A DNA stretch of 64,000 nt from contig JAJTUP010000055.1 in the NCBI GenBank assembly GCA_021399435.1, positions 248,001-312,000 of the forward strand. The letters run 5' to 3'. Shown here in pieces: positions 12,246-24,515 of the stretch. This stretch comes from Diaporthe sp. PMI_573. Its lineage: Eukaryota; Ascomycota; Sordariomycetes; Diaporthales; Diaporthaceae. Below the pieces are notes generated by a model, which was not told the origin of the DNA, ran no database searches, and saw only the letters and a program-made list of their open reading frames with translations. The position numbers and the translations under genes were made by a program. Position 1 is the stretch's first letter. Every line of letters starts with the position of its first letter.

Positions 12246-13809
12246 CCTGGTTATTTGCTGTGTTTGTTTGGCCATGGGCGGCCTATGGGATCATTGGTGT
12301 CGTTGATGGGCGCTCTCAACTCGATGTGCCGTGTGGGAAGTAAGGGTTCGAAGCAATCTGATACAAGGTGGAAGATAGATAATACAACCGCTCATATGCT
12401 CACTGGCTAGTTACTTGTATTGGAGGTGTCAATAATGTTTATAGTGTGTTGTGTGTCTGGCCTCGAAGAGACATCCCTCACAGGTCAGGCCCAGCATTCT
12501 CAGCCCCATTCACTGTGCCCCCCCCCCCGAACCAATGTACGAGGCATATAGGAAAGCCGCTTCACCCTTTGCCAACCGGAGCGCCTCCTCCCTCACTGAA
12601 CCCAAATAGCTCAGTGGTGAGTCGAGGTGTTTCCGACCGGAGGGTCGTCCGTACCGGGCCCGGACACCAAAAAATTCCCAGCAAGTGTCCATGGAACGAC
12701 AGAGGACAGTACGCTCAATGAGGCAGAAACTCCCCTCTGTCCAGTACATTGGCTGTGGAAGAGAAGAGCAAAATCCATAACGGCATCAAAAAAAAAAAGA
12801 AAAAAAAAGATGGGGTTTTCCGCCTTCACAGGTTCTTTTTGGTTCCCTGTCCCATTGCAACTCTGTGTGTGTGAGTGGCTTTCGTTCTGTTCTCTAACTT
12901 TGGGCGTTTGCGAAGTCAAGACGATGGCTGGAGAGGAAGATGGGGCAGGGCCTCAAGTTCACAGACCCACAGCCGCAAGAGAATAATAATACTCCAACAG
13001 ATCTCCATCGATATCGGGGTCGAAGGCGAACTCACACTGAGCGTGGTCGCCATCAGCCAAACCATCTGGGCCTGGAACAAACAGCCACCTCGTCATCTCG
13101 CACATGGGCTCGAGCACGCATAAGACAAGGAGCGCGCCTGCAAAAAAAAGTCTTCCTTGTGCACCCACGCCCTTCGCTCGCCACGTGGCGTAGGACTCGT
13201 TCTAACCACGCAGGCGGACCCAACACACACGAGGCTCGGGCTGGGCCAGCAGCAGCCTAGTCAAGAGCTGGAGGCATGGCGCAATAGGGGGCTGCCGGGC
13301 TGATCGCTTGCGCTGCTCGTATTATTGGGCGTAAACTGCCGACTGTCTCACGAGACCAGCCCATCTGCTGAGCTGAGCGGGAGTACTGGGTCCCTTGGTC
13401 AAAGATAGAAAGCCCCGTGGCAAAGTCTGATGAATAGCCAATTTGAAGTCCATTGATATTCAAGGACGGATTCCCTAGCTGTCGATGTTGTGATAAACAT
13501 CACTGATAAAAAGAAGACGCTACGTAGTACCCATGTATGCCAACCGGGTATATGCAATGATAATCGTAAATGAATCGCTTTTCCCCTTCTCTCCATCACA
13601 CCATAATAGAGTGTTCTTGAATGTGGCGGCTCTCGTATATATTTTCCTCGGTGCCTACCAACCCGCTGAATGGCTTGACGACCCTGCCTTGCCCTGACAG
13701 ATATTTTCCAGGGACCATAACAAGCCTCAGCAAGAGCATTCCGGGACTGGCGAAGCCATTTCATTACACCCTCAACCGAACGAATGCTTGCCATGAGCCG
13801 TGGCTTGTT
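12246..13809. other. Intergenic between convergent genes
   Basis: I see no supported gene. It contains a C homopolymer at about 12520-12530 and A-rich runs at 12787-12810. A piece at 12605-12616 looks like a tRNA D-arm, but no tRNA follows. The Clr2-like gene and the Cys-rich gene end towards each other here. Confidence 0.5.
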
Positions 13810-15062
13810 TCAGCTGAGCTTCAATGAAGCCATCTTTTCCTGAACACTTCTCACAATTTCGGGGTCGGGTGCCGGCTCAACCTTTTGAGGTCTCAGCCGT
13901 TCGCAGTTGTTGCACTTTCCGTGCGAGCATCTGAGGCACGTCTCGCCATCCTCGGCCCCTGGAGGAAACTTGGCGTAGCACTCGTGACACTTGTAGTGTG
14001 GTATCGACTTTGCGCCGAACTCATCGCCAGGATAACCATATGGATACTTGTCCTTCTTTGGCCTAGGTTCCCATGGGTTAGTATTTTGACAACTGGTCGC
14101 AGGGCTTGTAGGGAGATGCGGCGGTACGTACGGGTCTCGAGGGCAGTCTGTGCACCGTGCATGGCTGCACTTTGGACAGCTCAGCTTCCCACCCTGGAAG
14201 GAAGTCTCCAATCCATCGAGTTCGAGACACTGGCAACAGATCCTCCTGACGCGCTGCCGAACCTTCTTGTACACCAATTCTTGACCCCCGGGCTTCCCAG
14301 GCCTCCTCAGCACGACTTTCTCGTGGGGGTTGAAGTTCCAGTCTGGCACGATCATTGCGTTTGCCGTGCGTTCTCTCAGGATTTGGTCCTTCTTCTCTCG
14401 ACTGGCCAACTTCTCGGCCTCCGACCGCTTGGGGGGGTAGTAACTGCACTGACTGCAAGCACTGTGTTTGCAGCCGTCGCACTTGCCGGACTGGTTCAGT
14501 CCATGGCCACATTGGTGACAAGTTCGGTGTACACGCATGCGGATTGGTCTGCTGACACGAAGGACATGGCCGTCCATTTGGTACCAGGTATGAGGGTCCA
14601 TTTCAAGGCCGAAGCGCTCCGCAAGCTGTTGGGCTCGCTGGCTGTATATTTGTGCCCGGGGAATGCGTTCTCCTTCGAAGATGGCGTGGGCATCATCAAA
14701 TTGCGGAGGAGCACTTTCAAGCACCTGGGCGGTTCGGCTGCTGGGCGTCAGTCATATGCTTATTCAGAGCGACAATAGATAGGCAATGCAGAAAACCTGG
14801 AGAGAAAAGGATGCGGGATCAGATGTGGAATAGAGATCAGGTCGGTGACATACGTTGTGGCAGGTAGTGTGGCCGGAGTGGTAGACGGGCCAGCCGCAGG
14901 CTCGGGGGCCAAAACTGGAGCAGTTGTCGGTACAGTCGAGGTTCTTTTCGATGATTCTGTCTTTTTCAAGACTGTCTTCATCCTCATCAGTAGTTTCTTC
15001 CCAACGCTCTTCACCCTTTCTTCCCGGCCCTCGGCGGGGGTGCCTCCCACGTTGGAAGCCAT
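13810..15062 (-). CDS. Cysteine-rich protein with three repeated zinc-ribbon-like modules, function unknown
   Basis: The exons are 14854-15062 and 13810-14740, giving 379 residues. The intron has donor GTATGT and a CAGCAG tandem acceptor, so 14737 is an equally possible exon start. Residues 1-75 are basic then Thr/Ala/Pro-rich and probably disordered. The rest has three modules with one spacing plan: C-x2-C, a loop of 11 to 21 residues, then C-x2-C-x(4)-C-x2-C. They read CHQC...CDGC-KHSA-CSQC, CCQC...CPKC-SHAR-CTDC and CHEC...CLRC-SHGK-CNNC. The spacing suggests structural zinc sites, two per module, for protein or nucleic-acid contacts. Between modules 1 and 2 is a conserved-looking segment (MIVPDWNFNPHEKVVLRRPG). 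No catalytic motif is seen. It resembles poorly characterised fungal double zinc-ribbon proteins, and I assign no function. Confidence 0.85.
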
Positions 15063-18000
15063 GTCGGTCAATGTGCAGATTTGGTGGCCTTGGTCACAGA
15101 GAGACGGTATGATGGTGTCACTGGAAGGAGTCGACTTGGTCGGCTGTGGGTTTTATTTCATGTCGTCCAGGACCAGATATAGCCACGAAGGCGGGAAGAT
15201 ACCGGTGCGCTTTGGTTGGTGACAGGCTCCACAACCTTCAGGGCTTCCCGAGAAAAGAGAATAGAAATAGAAATAGGTGGTGTCGGCAGGACGCTGGGCG
15301 GGTAGACCGAATCCAAATTCCAGGGCCGACGGGCTACGATTGCAAGCTAAGGTGTGACGAAACACCTCTGAGCAGCGCAGCAGACCGGCAGCAGACCAGA
15401 CGAACAATGGCAGGGCCCTCCTCCGGCCAATCCAAGTGCCCTAACCGGTGGTTGTCGTCTTCAATTGCCGACAGGCCAAATCTCCAGAAGTCCGGCGGTG
15501 CGTGCAACTTGCAATGCAACAACAGCTTCACCTGGGCCGTGTGGCAAGACAGGGTTCCTGCGCATTGATGTCCCCTATTCGAAGGTCTGAGCAGACACGG
15601 GCAGGGGCAGGCCAAGGTCTAGAAGACGATTGATGTTGAGGTATGGCTCGCTCTGACGTGCTTGTTGTGAGAAACAGTCGAGTATATAGAGTCGTGGGGA
15701 GAGTTCTGAATATCCTGGCTTGGATGCGGTAACAAGGGGAATGGGGCGGAAAATAGGTGAGAAAGACAAATGAGGGAGGAGATTGGCGAGAGCGGTTAGA
15801 GGCTGGAGGGAGGGAGGGATGAAGATGGAGTGAGTGATGCACTGCAATCATGTATCCAGCCCCCCAGAGGGGGGGTCTAGCGGGGGAGACACACAAAGAC
15901 AAGCAAGCGCAGGTCGCGGTGGATGGACTAGCAGCCGCAGCAAGGAAAACGTTAAACAGGAACCCTGCAGGCCAAATTACATGCAGCCGGTCGTGCCAGG
16001 GGGTGCAGTCCCCAGCCTGGCCTATGATGATTCGAGCACCTGTCGATGGCTCTCACCCGTGAGGGCAAGCTTGAACAGCTGTCTACGCCGCCTAGGTACA
16101 GAAGCCGGGCTGTGGTCAACCCACAGATGCCAGGCAGGCAGGCAGGCAGGCAGGCAGTGAGTGAGTGTTGGAGCTGCGCGTGGGAGCCAGGAGAAGGCGG
16201 ACAGCGAGACTCCTGGTTATCCAACGACGAGGACGGTGGACAGCGAGTGAAGGTCGGGGCACTACGAGACAGATGGACACGGAGATGGCGAGACAAGAGG
16301 GGGGAGTGCAGCTGGTGTTGCATGCGTACATGCCGTGCTCTGTGGCCCTGTGCACTTGTGTGTTGTGCTGCAACGACTTGGACTCGGGGAGGGGACGACA
16401 TCGTCACTCTCACGCCAGACTTGCAGGACGGCTAGGTAAGCGAGAACACCATACATGGAACCCCATGCCAGAACCACGAGGTGGTGATTGGTGCACGGTA
16501 CCTGGGTAGGTACCTGTCTGGCGTGCTGCCAGCCAACCCCCAGCCTGTTGGCTGAGCCGGGCCCTTGTGTGCTGAGTGCCCGGCCCCCAGCCGGCCATGC
16601 GCGCCTGACATGGGGCTCAGCTTGCCAGGCAAAGGAGGGAGGGGGGCCTGGAAGCCAGGAAGTTTGTTTCCATGCACCCGGGGGCCTGGGCAGATGCTGA
16701 TCCGCAAGCTGCAGGGATGAGATCTGGACGGAAGGTGCCCCGTGCCTTGGGCGCAGCCTGGGAAAGATGACCTGCACCTGCAGGGAAAGATGACCTGCAC
16801 CTGCAATCAGCAGCTCTCTCTCCTGCCACCCACCACCCCAAACCTTAGCACCTGCCACCGGGGCGGGCAGAGGCAGATTCGTCATGTTGTTTCTGATCCC
16901 CGAGCTCTACAGCGATGTCTAGCCAGCATGTGAGGTCGCACGGCGTACGGACGGACACACGGACGGCTGGCCACGACCTCCGCCTGCCCAGGCAGCCCAG
17001 GTATGCAAGGGCTTCTCGTCTCCTCCGCCCCAGGTCCAGGGCGGCGGCCGTCTCGGAAGCCATACACGCGGGTGCCCCCATTGTGCTCTAGATGGTTGCT
17101 TTGTGCCAACTAACCCGTAGAGCTCGAGACCAGTGACGCCTCGCTCAGTCTCGGTGGCCAGGAAGAACCAAGACATTGGCCAGCCCGTGGCGCTTGCCCC
17201 GGATTGGGGGTGGCTCTCAGCGCCAGGTACTTTTAAGTGCTCGGGCTTGGTCGGCCGGAGTACGCCTCAGCACCCAATATCCCCTCCCCCCATCTGCTTG
17301 ACATCTGCTAACAAGCTTCGTAACGTTACGCAGCACAAGTCTGGCCCGGTTTGGTCTTGGCGGCAAGCTTCCCTCTCCGAAAAACCACAGCGAGCCGCCC
17401 TCGCCGTCCCTGGTCGCCCGCCACGACACAAACCCACTTGGTCCCGTGGTTCCGATTTCGTTGCCTTGTTGTCTGTCCCTGAGCTTCAAGCATCGTCTCA
17501 CTTCCAACCGTCCACAGCCCATGCCGTCTCAGCCAATCAGCATCGGCCGCCGCCCTGTTGTTGGGTTCCGGCCCCAGACGCCAGGGTCGTGCATTGTCGG
17601 ATCTCATCAAGCCAGCCCACACCATCGATGCTTCGATGCATCGAATCGTCCTGGTGGGCTGGACAGCCATGCTGCCGGCCCAGAGTGGTCTCCTCTCCAC
17701 AGTCACCGCTTTCGTCCAGAGGATGCAGCACTAGAACGCGTGCTCGACAGCCAGGTTCACTGACTCCCACAAGGGCCTATCGCTGCTTGTGGTGTAGGCC
17801 GTGCGGTGGTGGTCTGCTCCAAGCAGCGGTTGGGAGGGGGTCTGGAGTGCTCGGGAGTAACCACGCTGCTGGGTCCTGGTATCCACCAGAGGCCAACATG
17901 ACAACTTACAATTCTCCGCAGCGAACTCAATTGCCAATCGCATCACCGTCACCACCGCCGGCTGCTGCAGTCAGTCCATTCCGATATCAACGGGATCTTC

Positions 18001-21000
18001 GGGTCCATATAACGCATGTTCGAGGGGCAAAACTATCTTCACATGTGCCATTCCGGCCGAACCACCGTTGAGGACTTGCTTAGAGTTCCATCGCATGGGC
18101 TGTCACACGCCGCAGGCCTGCAATACGGGAGCCCAACCACGGGAGAGGAGGCCCACCAGTCCACCCGCTCAATGTGTCTGTGTCTACGTAAATGTACACT
18201 ACACTACATGCACGGAGTACCGGGGCACCGCCCCAGCGACCCACCTGCCCGCCACCCTCGAGATTAACCACCGGATGGGCTTCTGGCTTCCTGAAAATTC
18301 TTGACTCGTGCTGTCGATGAATGTCCCGGCACACTGGCACCGTCCTCTGACTCGCGCGGGTCGAGATGGCGTGTCTTGGCGTAACCTTGGACTGGTTTCT
18401 GTCCCATGCGCACACCGCTACGCTGCGGCTCCGCGGCTGGCCTCGGATCCGGGTGACGCGTTGGGACAGGTGTCATAACCCACTGGGTAGCTTCGACTGA
18501 CACACGGCGAGCGGCAGTTGGACGCTGAGAGGTGGCGGCCTTTGATTCTTCCTGATACCGGGGGAGTGGGAGCACAGGACCCACAGTTCAAATACCCCCA
18601 GGCCCCCCCTTGGTGATCACCCCACTCGACGGGCCAATGCAGGATGGGGCTGTCCCACACGGTGAATGAGCTGTCAACGGCCCAAGACCGGCACAGCCAA
18701 GTTTCAGGGCCGGTTGGCAGGTTGTCATCGCTCTGCCAGTGACAAATTGTGGTAATCTCTGCAGTGAGCTGAGGAGCGGAAAATGAAGTACACTACAAGA
18801 ATCCATCAGAGCTGTCACATCTCCTTTGCCGGCCGGCCAATCCGCACGCCTGGGACAGAGCCCACTGCGTTTGCGGCCCAGGAGCGGCACGTACCGCTGC
18901 GCTGGGCTCAGCTATACCGACCACCCGGAAGCGACGATCCTTGGCTGTGAGACCCGAGGGTCTGGGAGAGCGCCCGGCCATTGGCTCTTTCTGCGCAGTC
19001 AGCACCCAAAACCATGAAAGGTGCTGATGACCGGCGGATCCTCCGCCTGGAGCTGATTTGCTCTGTTGGATCAGGGTTGTCCTTTGCTGCGAATCAGTTC
19101 CTCATTGCTCCTGGCGGTCAATCATTGTCAAGCATCCTGGGGCCGCTGAGCAAGCGGAGTTTGTCATCTATCTACCACCATGCACGGGCGTATTAATTGT
19201 CAATCGGCGGCTTGGCCTGCGGCCGACTCCAGAGCCGGTATTGCTTCCGGGCTCACGCTACCTCTGCCTCTGTCTTTCCACAAATGTTTCTATTCAGGAC
19301 ATTTGATCTCTACTGTGTACATCAGGGCATGTCATGACGACCCACAGCAGTCTGACAAGTCCGGCGATGATCCGGTGATCAACTGGTTTTAGGCTGAATA
19401 TGCTAAGCGCTCGGTTCGGGGCTTCACATTTAGGGATCGCCTAGGCAAGCTAGGGTGAGCGACTCCACGGCCGTCGCATGCGGCTGTCGAGTTCGCAATC
19501 CACCATTGCGAGGGCACTGGAAGCACGCATTCGATGAGTTTAGACAGCCAGTACCACAGCTTCTCTGATCGTCGGTAGCCAGCCCCTCTCCAAAGAGTAG
19601 TGACGAGATTCTGGAATCTCTGCGACAGCAATTCTCAATCGCACAGTGCGGCCGGCACCTGCCCATTGCTGTCGGAAACCCCAACAGCGGCATACGAGCC
19701 CAAGTTTAACGCCGCCTAGCGGAGTCTGTTGGTCTTATTCCCGGACTCTTTACGTCGGGACTCTCCAACGGAACGGACGACTCTGGCACAGTCACGAGGC
19801 TTGTCGTGCAAAGATAATCACTGCTGGACTACGTGGCAGGTGGCACGAAGCTTTTTGCCAAGACTGGATCAGATACTCTCGATTGCCGTTTGATCTCTGC
19901 CCCAAGATTTGGAATAGCCTCGGGCTGCACAGAGAAACGCCGCGCTCTTCTATGCGGGCAATCTTTGATCTTTGTTCATCACGATGCACTCGGGCTGCGC
20001 GGTAGATGGAGATTTAAGATTTGTGTGATCCAGGTGAAACGTGTGCACGAGTCTGTGCAAGCTTGCGACATTTCACCAGGACTGCTGCTTGTCAGTTGTC
20101 CATTGCAGCGGATCCGCATTTGTGTCTAGGTTGTCGTCGGAGAAAAGACTTGGGGCTCAAGCTTGCGGCTTGCCGAGGCAAAATATTGTGGTCGTCCGGG
20201 CCGACCTAGAAGGAATGTTTATTGCCTGCCAACATTTGTCCCTTGACATTGCTGCAGTGTCCTGTTCAGACGTGGTCTCCTGCCTCAGTACTGATAGGGG
20301 CCCTGTGGATGGTACTGTGTAACAAGTACGATCCGAGTTAAGATGCAGTCAAGCAAGGATTGGCAGGTGCTCCGGAGCTTTACCCATCTGGCAACAACAC
20401 AATGAGAGAACACTGAGCAGATGGCTGGTATTTCTGTACATCACTGTGCCCATGGAGGAGTTTACATTGAGGCCGGATATCTTGATGCTTTCTCGATGGC
20501 TCATATTGTATCGAGCTTTGCTTCCACACTCAGCGGGACGGAGGGTTCGGCCAGCTGTGTACATGAAATACTAGAAAATCAGGCCGTGTTGATATTGATG
20601 AATCAGGAATTCGTTTGGGCAGCCCACCCGACAAGAACAAGAACTCTATCATGTGAGGGAATCATTCGAATATTGTTCCAACTCTTTCCTGGTAGGAAGA
20701 CCTCGATTGTGTACGGAGTATCTCGAGTCAGCCAGCAATCGCCTTTCGTGGTGATAAGGATAAGCAGCCCCTTATCTAAAGTTACAGTAACCCAGGTACC
20801 CAGGTACCCGCTAGCTTTGTGACAGGACGAACATTTGAGTAATCCCCCGTCCTCGACATCAATAACGTCACCAAAGACTCTCGCGACATCAAGCCCCCTC
20901 GAAGCAGCAAAGACATTTATCACGCGTCGATCTAGATCAACTCCCCTTTTTCGGCTGTGCATGTCAATTTTGCGCAGTCTGACCCCACCGCGACCGAGTC

Positions 21001-21013
21001 TCCCGAGTGTTCC
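15063..21013. other. 6-kb gene-poor region
   Basis: I find no gene I can support. The longest open frame (17133-18071, plus) is Ser/Pro/His/Arg-rich, overlaps another open frame at 17446-17763, and looks like chance opening in C-rich DNA. Around 18.9-20.8 kb the GC content is lower and frames are broken. A 133-codon frame at 20421-20822 is open but matched by an open frame on the other strand. A CAGG microsatellite sits at 16131-16157. I recognise no transposase, reverse-transcriptase or LTR signatures. The final part (about 20820-21013) is the leader of the F-box gene and includes an uORF (20961-21041). Confidence 0.5.
16131..16157. repeat. CAGG tetranucleotide microsatellite
   Basis: There are six to seven CAGG units in a row, followed by a short GTGA run. 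It lies in the gene-poor interval. Confidence 0.9.
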
Positions 21014-21041
21014 ATGCAAACAGAGCCCACAAAGAGTCTAG
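20961..21041 (+). CDS. Short uORF overlapping the F-box gene start
   Basis: This is an ATG frame of 26 codons plus stop. It begins 53 bases upstream of the F-box ATG (21014), ends 28 bases inside that coding sequence, and lies in a different frame. If the leader includes it, translation of the main frame would need leaky scanning. No peptide conservation can be judged from one sequence. Confidence 0.3.
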   Translation: MSILRSLTPPRPSLPSVPCKQSPQRV

Positions 21042-24000
21042 ACCAAGAGCCCTCGACAAAAGCGTCCGCTTCCCAACAATCTATTACCCAAGATGGCTTC
21101 CGCTCTCCTGAACAGGGCTCTCTCGATGGGGCCTCTCAGCCTGGGCTCAACGGCCTCTTGTCCGGCCGTGCTGCAAATGGCGCGAGCCCAGTCCTGAAGG
21201 GGGGCAACACGGTCAGGACCGGCGCAGAACAGCCCCAATCGGGTAGCCATGAGGGCCACTACACTCTTCCCGGGGAGCGTGTGTCTGCCTACGAGCATGC
21301 TACGACACCGAGTGTCCCAGCAGGATTCAAGGTCACGAAGCGGCCCGACCCTTCTTCGGAGGGCCCGTCGCTGACAGACTGCCCCAACGGTGTGTAACCA
21401 GCCCACGCCTTCGACGAGAACCGGTTCAATTGACTTTCCTTTTACAGAGATTCTGACCCAAATTCTGTCGCACCTCCACCCGGACTCGCACGGCTCTGTC
21501 GCACTCGTGTCGAAACGTTTCTACTCTTTGATTGCTGAGCCGCACGCGTGGCGCATGGCCTTTCTCCGCCACTTCCCCGGCCAAGAGGCCACAGGCACTC
21601 CGCAGAGGAAAGCTCTCCATCAAGATGCAGGCTCGGAGGACGCCAATAGGGTACGATCGGAATTCCGATACTTCACCCGCTTGACGTCTCTGGCCTCGTG
21701 GCGGAGTGAATACCTTCTGCGGACCCGGCTTTTGCGCAGCGTGGCCCGCGGCAAGCCCGGAGCCAGAGTTGGGGGTGTGGGAAGCTCTCTGAGACCTGGT
21801 CACTCGTCCAAGAAAGCCAACGCTGTTCTCACCTACAACACTAAGCTACCGTGGATGATCAGCAACATACACGCCGTGTTTGAGAACAACAAAAGAGGCC
21901 CAAAGGTCATCGTTGGCACGAGGGACTTGTGCGTCTCCACCGTCAGTGACCCGTCGAGTGGCAAGGTCGAGAAATGGGGTCTGGATGACCCTTTTGCATT
22001 CGCTCAATTGGACGAGCTGTTTCCGAATCTGGAGCCGTATGGCGTTGGGGACGGTCCAGCTGCTGTGTACAATGTGATGGATGTTAGTCAACCATACGGA
22101 ATGGTGGGAGGTGAGGGCTTTCCCGGCGGCCGCCCATACTTCCGTGCGACGAACGAGCTACGTGGAAGGTATCTCGGCGAGCAGAACAGCATCATCGACA
22201 TGAGCCCCGAAGTCCCTAAGATACCAGAGTTGTTGGAGTCCATCTGCAGTGTATGGATCGCCAAGTCCTCGGCGGTTCCCTCGATAACACAGAACATGAT
22301 CGGAATGATGACTGCGTCCACGCTGGGCGTGGTCACTGCGTACGCTCTGGGTCACGATTTCGCGGGTCCTCACTACAAGGCTGGGGACATGACAGCACGC
22401 TGGGTCCTCAGCCCTGGTGTTCCAATTGTTGCGCTCAAGGTTGATGACAGCTTCAACCAAAAGCGGATGTCACTAGGTCGTGTCTGGGCGTGCGCGCTCA
22501 ATGCTCTTGGAGAGTGCTTCGTTTTGACGCAAATTCCAGGTCCAACGAATGAGGCTACGCGAAAGAACTCAGGCACCACCAAATCTGCTTGGATCGCTGG
22601 TCGCACTGTCTATTGGGAACTTATCGAGTCTACACGCCGTCAAGCACGCCCGGATGATCTCGACAAGAATGCCGTTCGCGGAGCCTACTCGCCCCGCTCG
22701 CCCTGTGATGCCATGGCATTAAGCAAGGGCCAGATCATCGCCGAGGCTCGTGAGATCGAGAAGTACCTTCGTTATGAGCCGGCTCACTTCCGGAAAGTCT
22801 GCGAGGGTTGGGACATGCGGAGGCAACTTGAAGTCGACTTCGCCGAGGAAATAGTCCTTGCCATTCGCAGCGGACAAGACGAGGAACAGCCGGCTGAGAT
22901 TCTTCGTTACAGCAGACCTACATTCGGAGCAACTGACTCCTCGAAGGTTACCACTCCGACTGTCCTCACTCCGAACGTCCTGTCTCCCACCCCAGTGAAG
23001 TCCATTTTTGGATCTGGTGCCAATACCCCTCTCCTTGCTGCCTCTCCTACCCCTCAGAAGCCAGAAACGACAGGTGTGCCAGAGGCGAGGGAATGGCAAA
23101 TATCGAAGCTCTCATTGAAGAAACTCGGCAAGGCCCAGATCACAGCCGTTGCCTTGGACAACTGCATTCCCGCGCTACTGGCCCCTTTCGAAGATCCTCT
23201 CAATTCCGACTCTCAGCACCTGAAATCGGGAGCAACCACACCGGTTTCGAAACTAAATACCGGCGAGATACCTGGGCGAAGAGCTCTCTTCTTTGGCATA
23301 GGCAGTGATCATGGCAAAATACTGGTCTGGAACGTCCGTGACGCATCTTCAGACATAGTCGAGCCAGTATTTGCTGTCCAAACAGAATCTCCCGACGTCA
23401 CGTGTCTGGCCATCTCGGCATTGTACCTTGTGCACGGGGGAAGCGATGGGCTCGTACAGGCTTGGGATCCCCTGGCGTCTTCAGTAGAACCCATCCGGAC
23501 ATTGAATTCGCGGTCTTCTGGTCGAGCGCCGCGGCATATCCTGAATGCGAATCCGGCCCTGCGACATGCTGACTACTCAACCTGCCCGGCCATTTTCTTG
23601 GACCCGGACCCGACGATTTTGCGAGGGATTCTATGCTTTGGGACGTTCGTGCGATACTGGACTTACAGCTCAACCTTGCAGAGTCTTGGTCGTAGACGCC
23701 GTCCGCGCCATTCATACATCCATGGGAAGTTGTCGAGCCGCCGTCAGGGAGATGCCGTGATGGGTTACATCGCTGCAGAAGAAGCTGAGCTTCGTCGCGA
23801 GGAAAGGGACAGCGCGCGAGAGGATGCAAGGCTTCGAAGACGCTTTGGTGTTGGCTTGGGCGATCTGACTGAAGAAGAGGCCATCACATATGCACAGATG
23901 GTATCTGAGGAGGCCTTCCTGCTCGATGAACAGCGGCGTACGAGTGCCAGCGATAACGGCTCCGCAGCGGACACTGGCGAAAACACCTCGTCATTTGGTA

Positions 24001-24515
24001 GTCTCGACACGGTCACGCCAGATCCTAGCATGTCTGGATGGAGCCCTCCCAGCGGCATAAGCCCGGCTGCCGGGCCGGCCAAGCTTACTTCCGACAACGA
24101 CGACGACGACGACGACGACTATGAGCAGCGAATCCAACGAGCCCTGAGGCTTTCTCTCATGGAGGGAGTGAACGAGGTCGGCCAGTCACCTCGAGCAAGC
24201 AGCTCGACAGATCTTGAGTTCCATGTCAGGTACAAACCCACCAAAGAGAAACGATCCACATCAGTTGCGGGCTCAGCCAGTCAGTCACATAAACCGTCCC
24301 AACAGGGTGGACAAGCTTCTAGTCAGGCCTGGGGAACAAGTCCCTCGCCGAACCATGGAGACGAAGTAGATGACGACCTGGCCCTCGCTATTCGTCTCAG
24401 TCTTGAGGAGGAGGAGCAGAGGCAGCATTCTCAGAACCCCGGCCTTGGCATAGCGGAGGATGGGTTTCCTCCCCTGGAGACAAGCGGCAAGGGCAAAGGT
24501 GTTTTGCGGTATTGA
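21014..24515 (+). CDS. F-box protein with WD-like region and two C-terminal ubiquitin-interacting motifs
   Basis: This is predicted to be the substrate adaptor of an SCF (Skp1-Cullin-F-box) ubiquitin ligase. The exons are 21014-21389 and 21448-24515 (58-bp intron, GTGTGT donor), giving 1147 residues. Residues 1-120 are disordered. The F-box begins exactly at the splice junction: CPNEILTQILSHL, then VALVSKRFYSLIAEPHAW (about 122-165). The middle contains WD-repeat-like strands such as RALFFGIGSDHGKILVWNV (about 736) and LVHGGSDGLVQAWDP. The tail has a poly-Asp run followed by two UIMs: QRIQRALRLSLMEG (about 1017) and DDLALAIRLSLEEEE (about 1102), each with the Ala-x3-Ser core after an acidic lead. 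UIMs bind ubiquitin, so the protein may both recruit and read ubiquitinated targets. The start is the first in-frame ATG. Confidence 0.9.

Noticed and set aside
12605..12665. TAGCTCAGTGGT followed by a G/C-rich stem, like a tRNA D-arm and T-arm
   Set aside because: There is no GGTTCRANTCC B box, no matching acceptor stem and no plausible anticodon arm. At most it is a tRNA relic.
15146..15568. 140-codon open frame divergent from the Cys-rich gene
   Set aside because: Composition is unlike protein and it overlaps the promoter of the neighbouring gene.
17133..18071. 312-codon open frame on the plus strand
   Set aside because: Ser/Pro/His/Arg/Cys-rich composition, overlapping open frames on both strands, no motif and no splice structure. 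It is probably chance opening in C-rich DNA.
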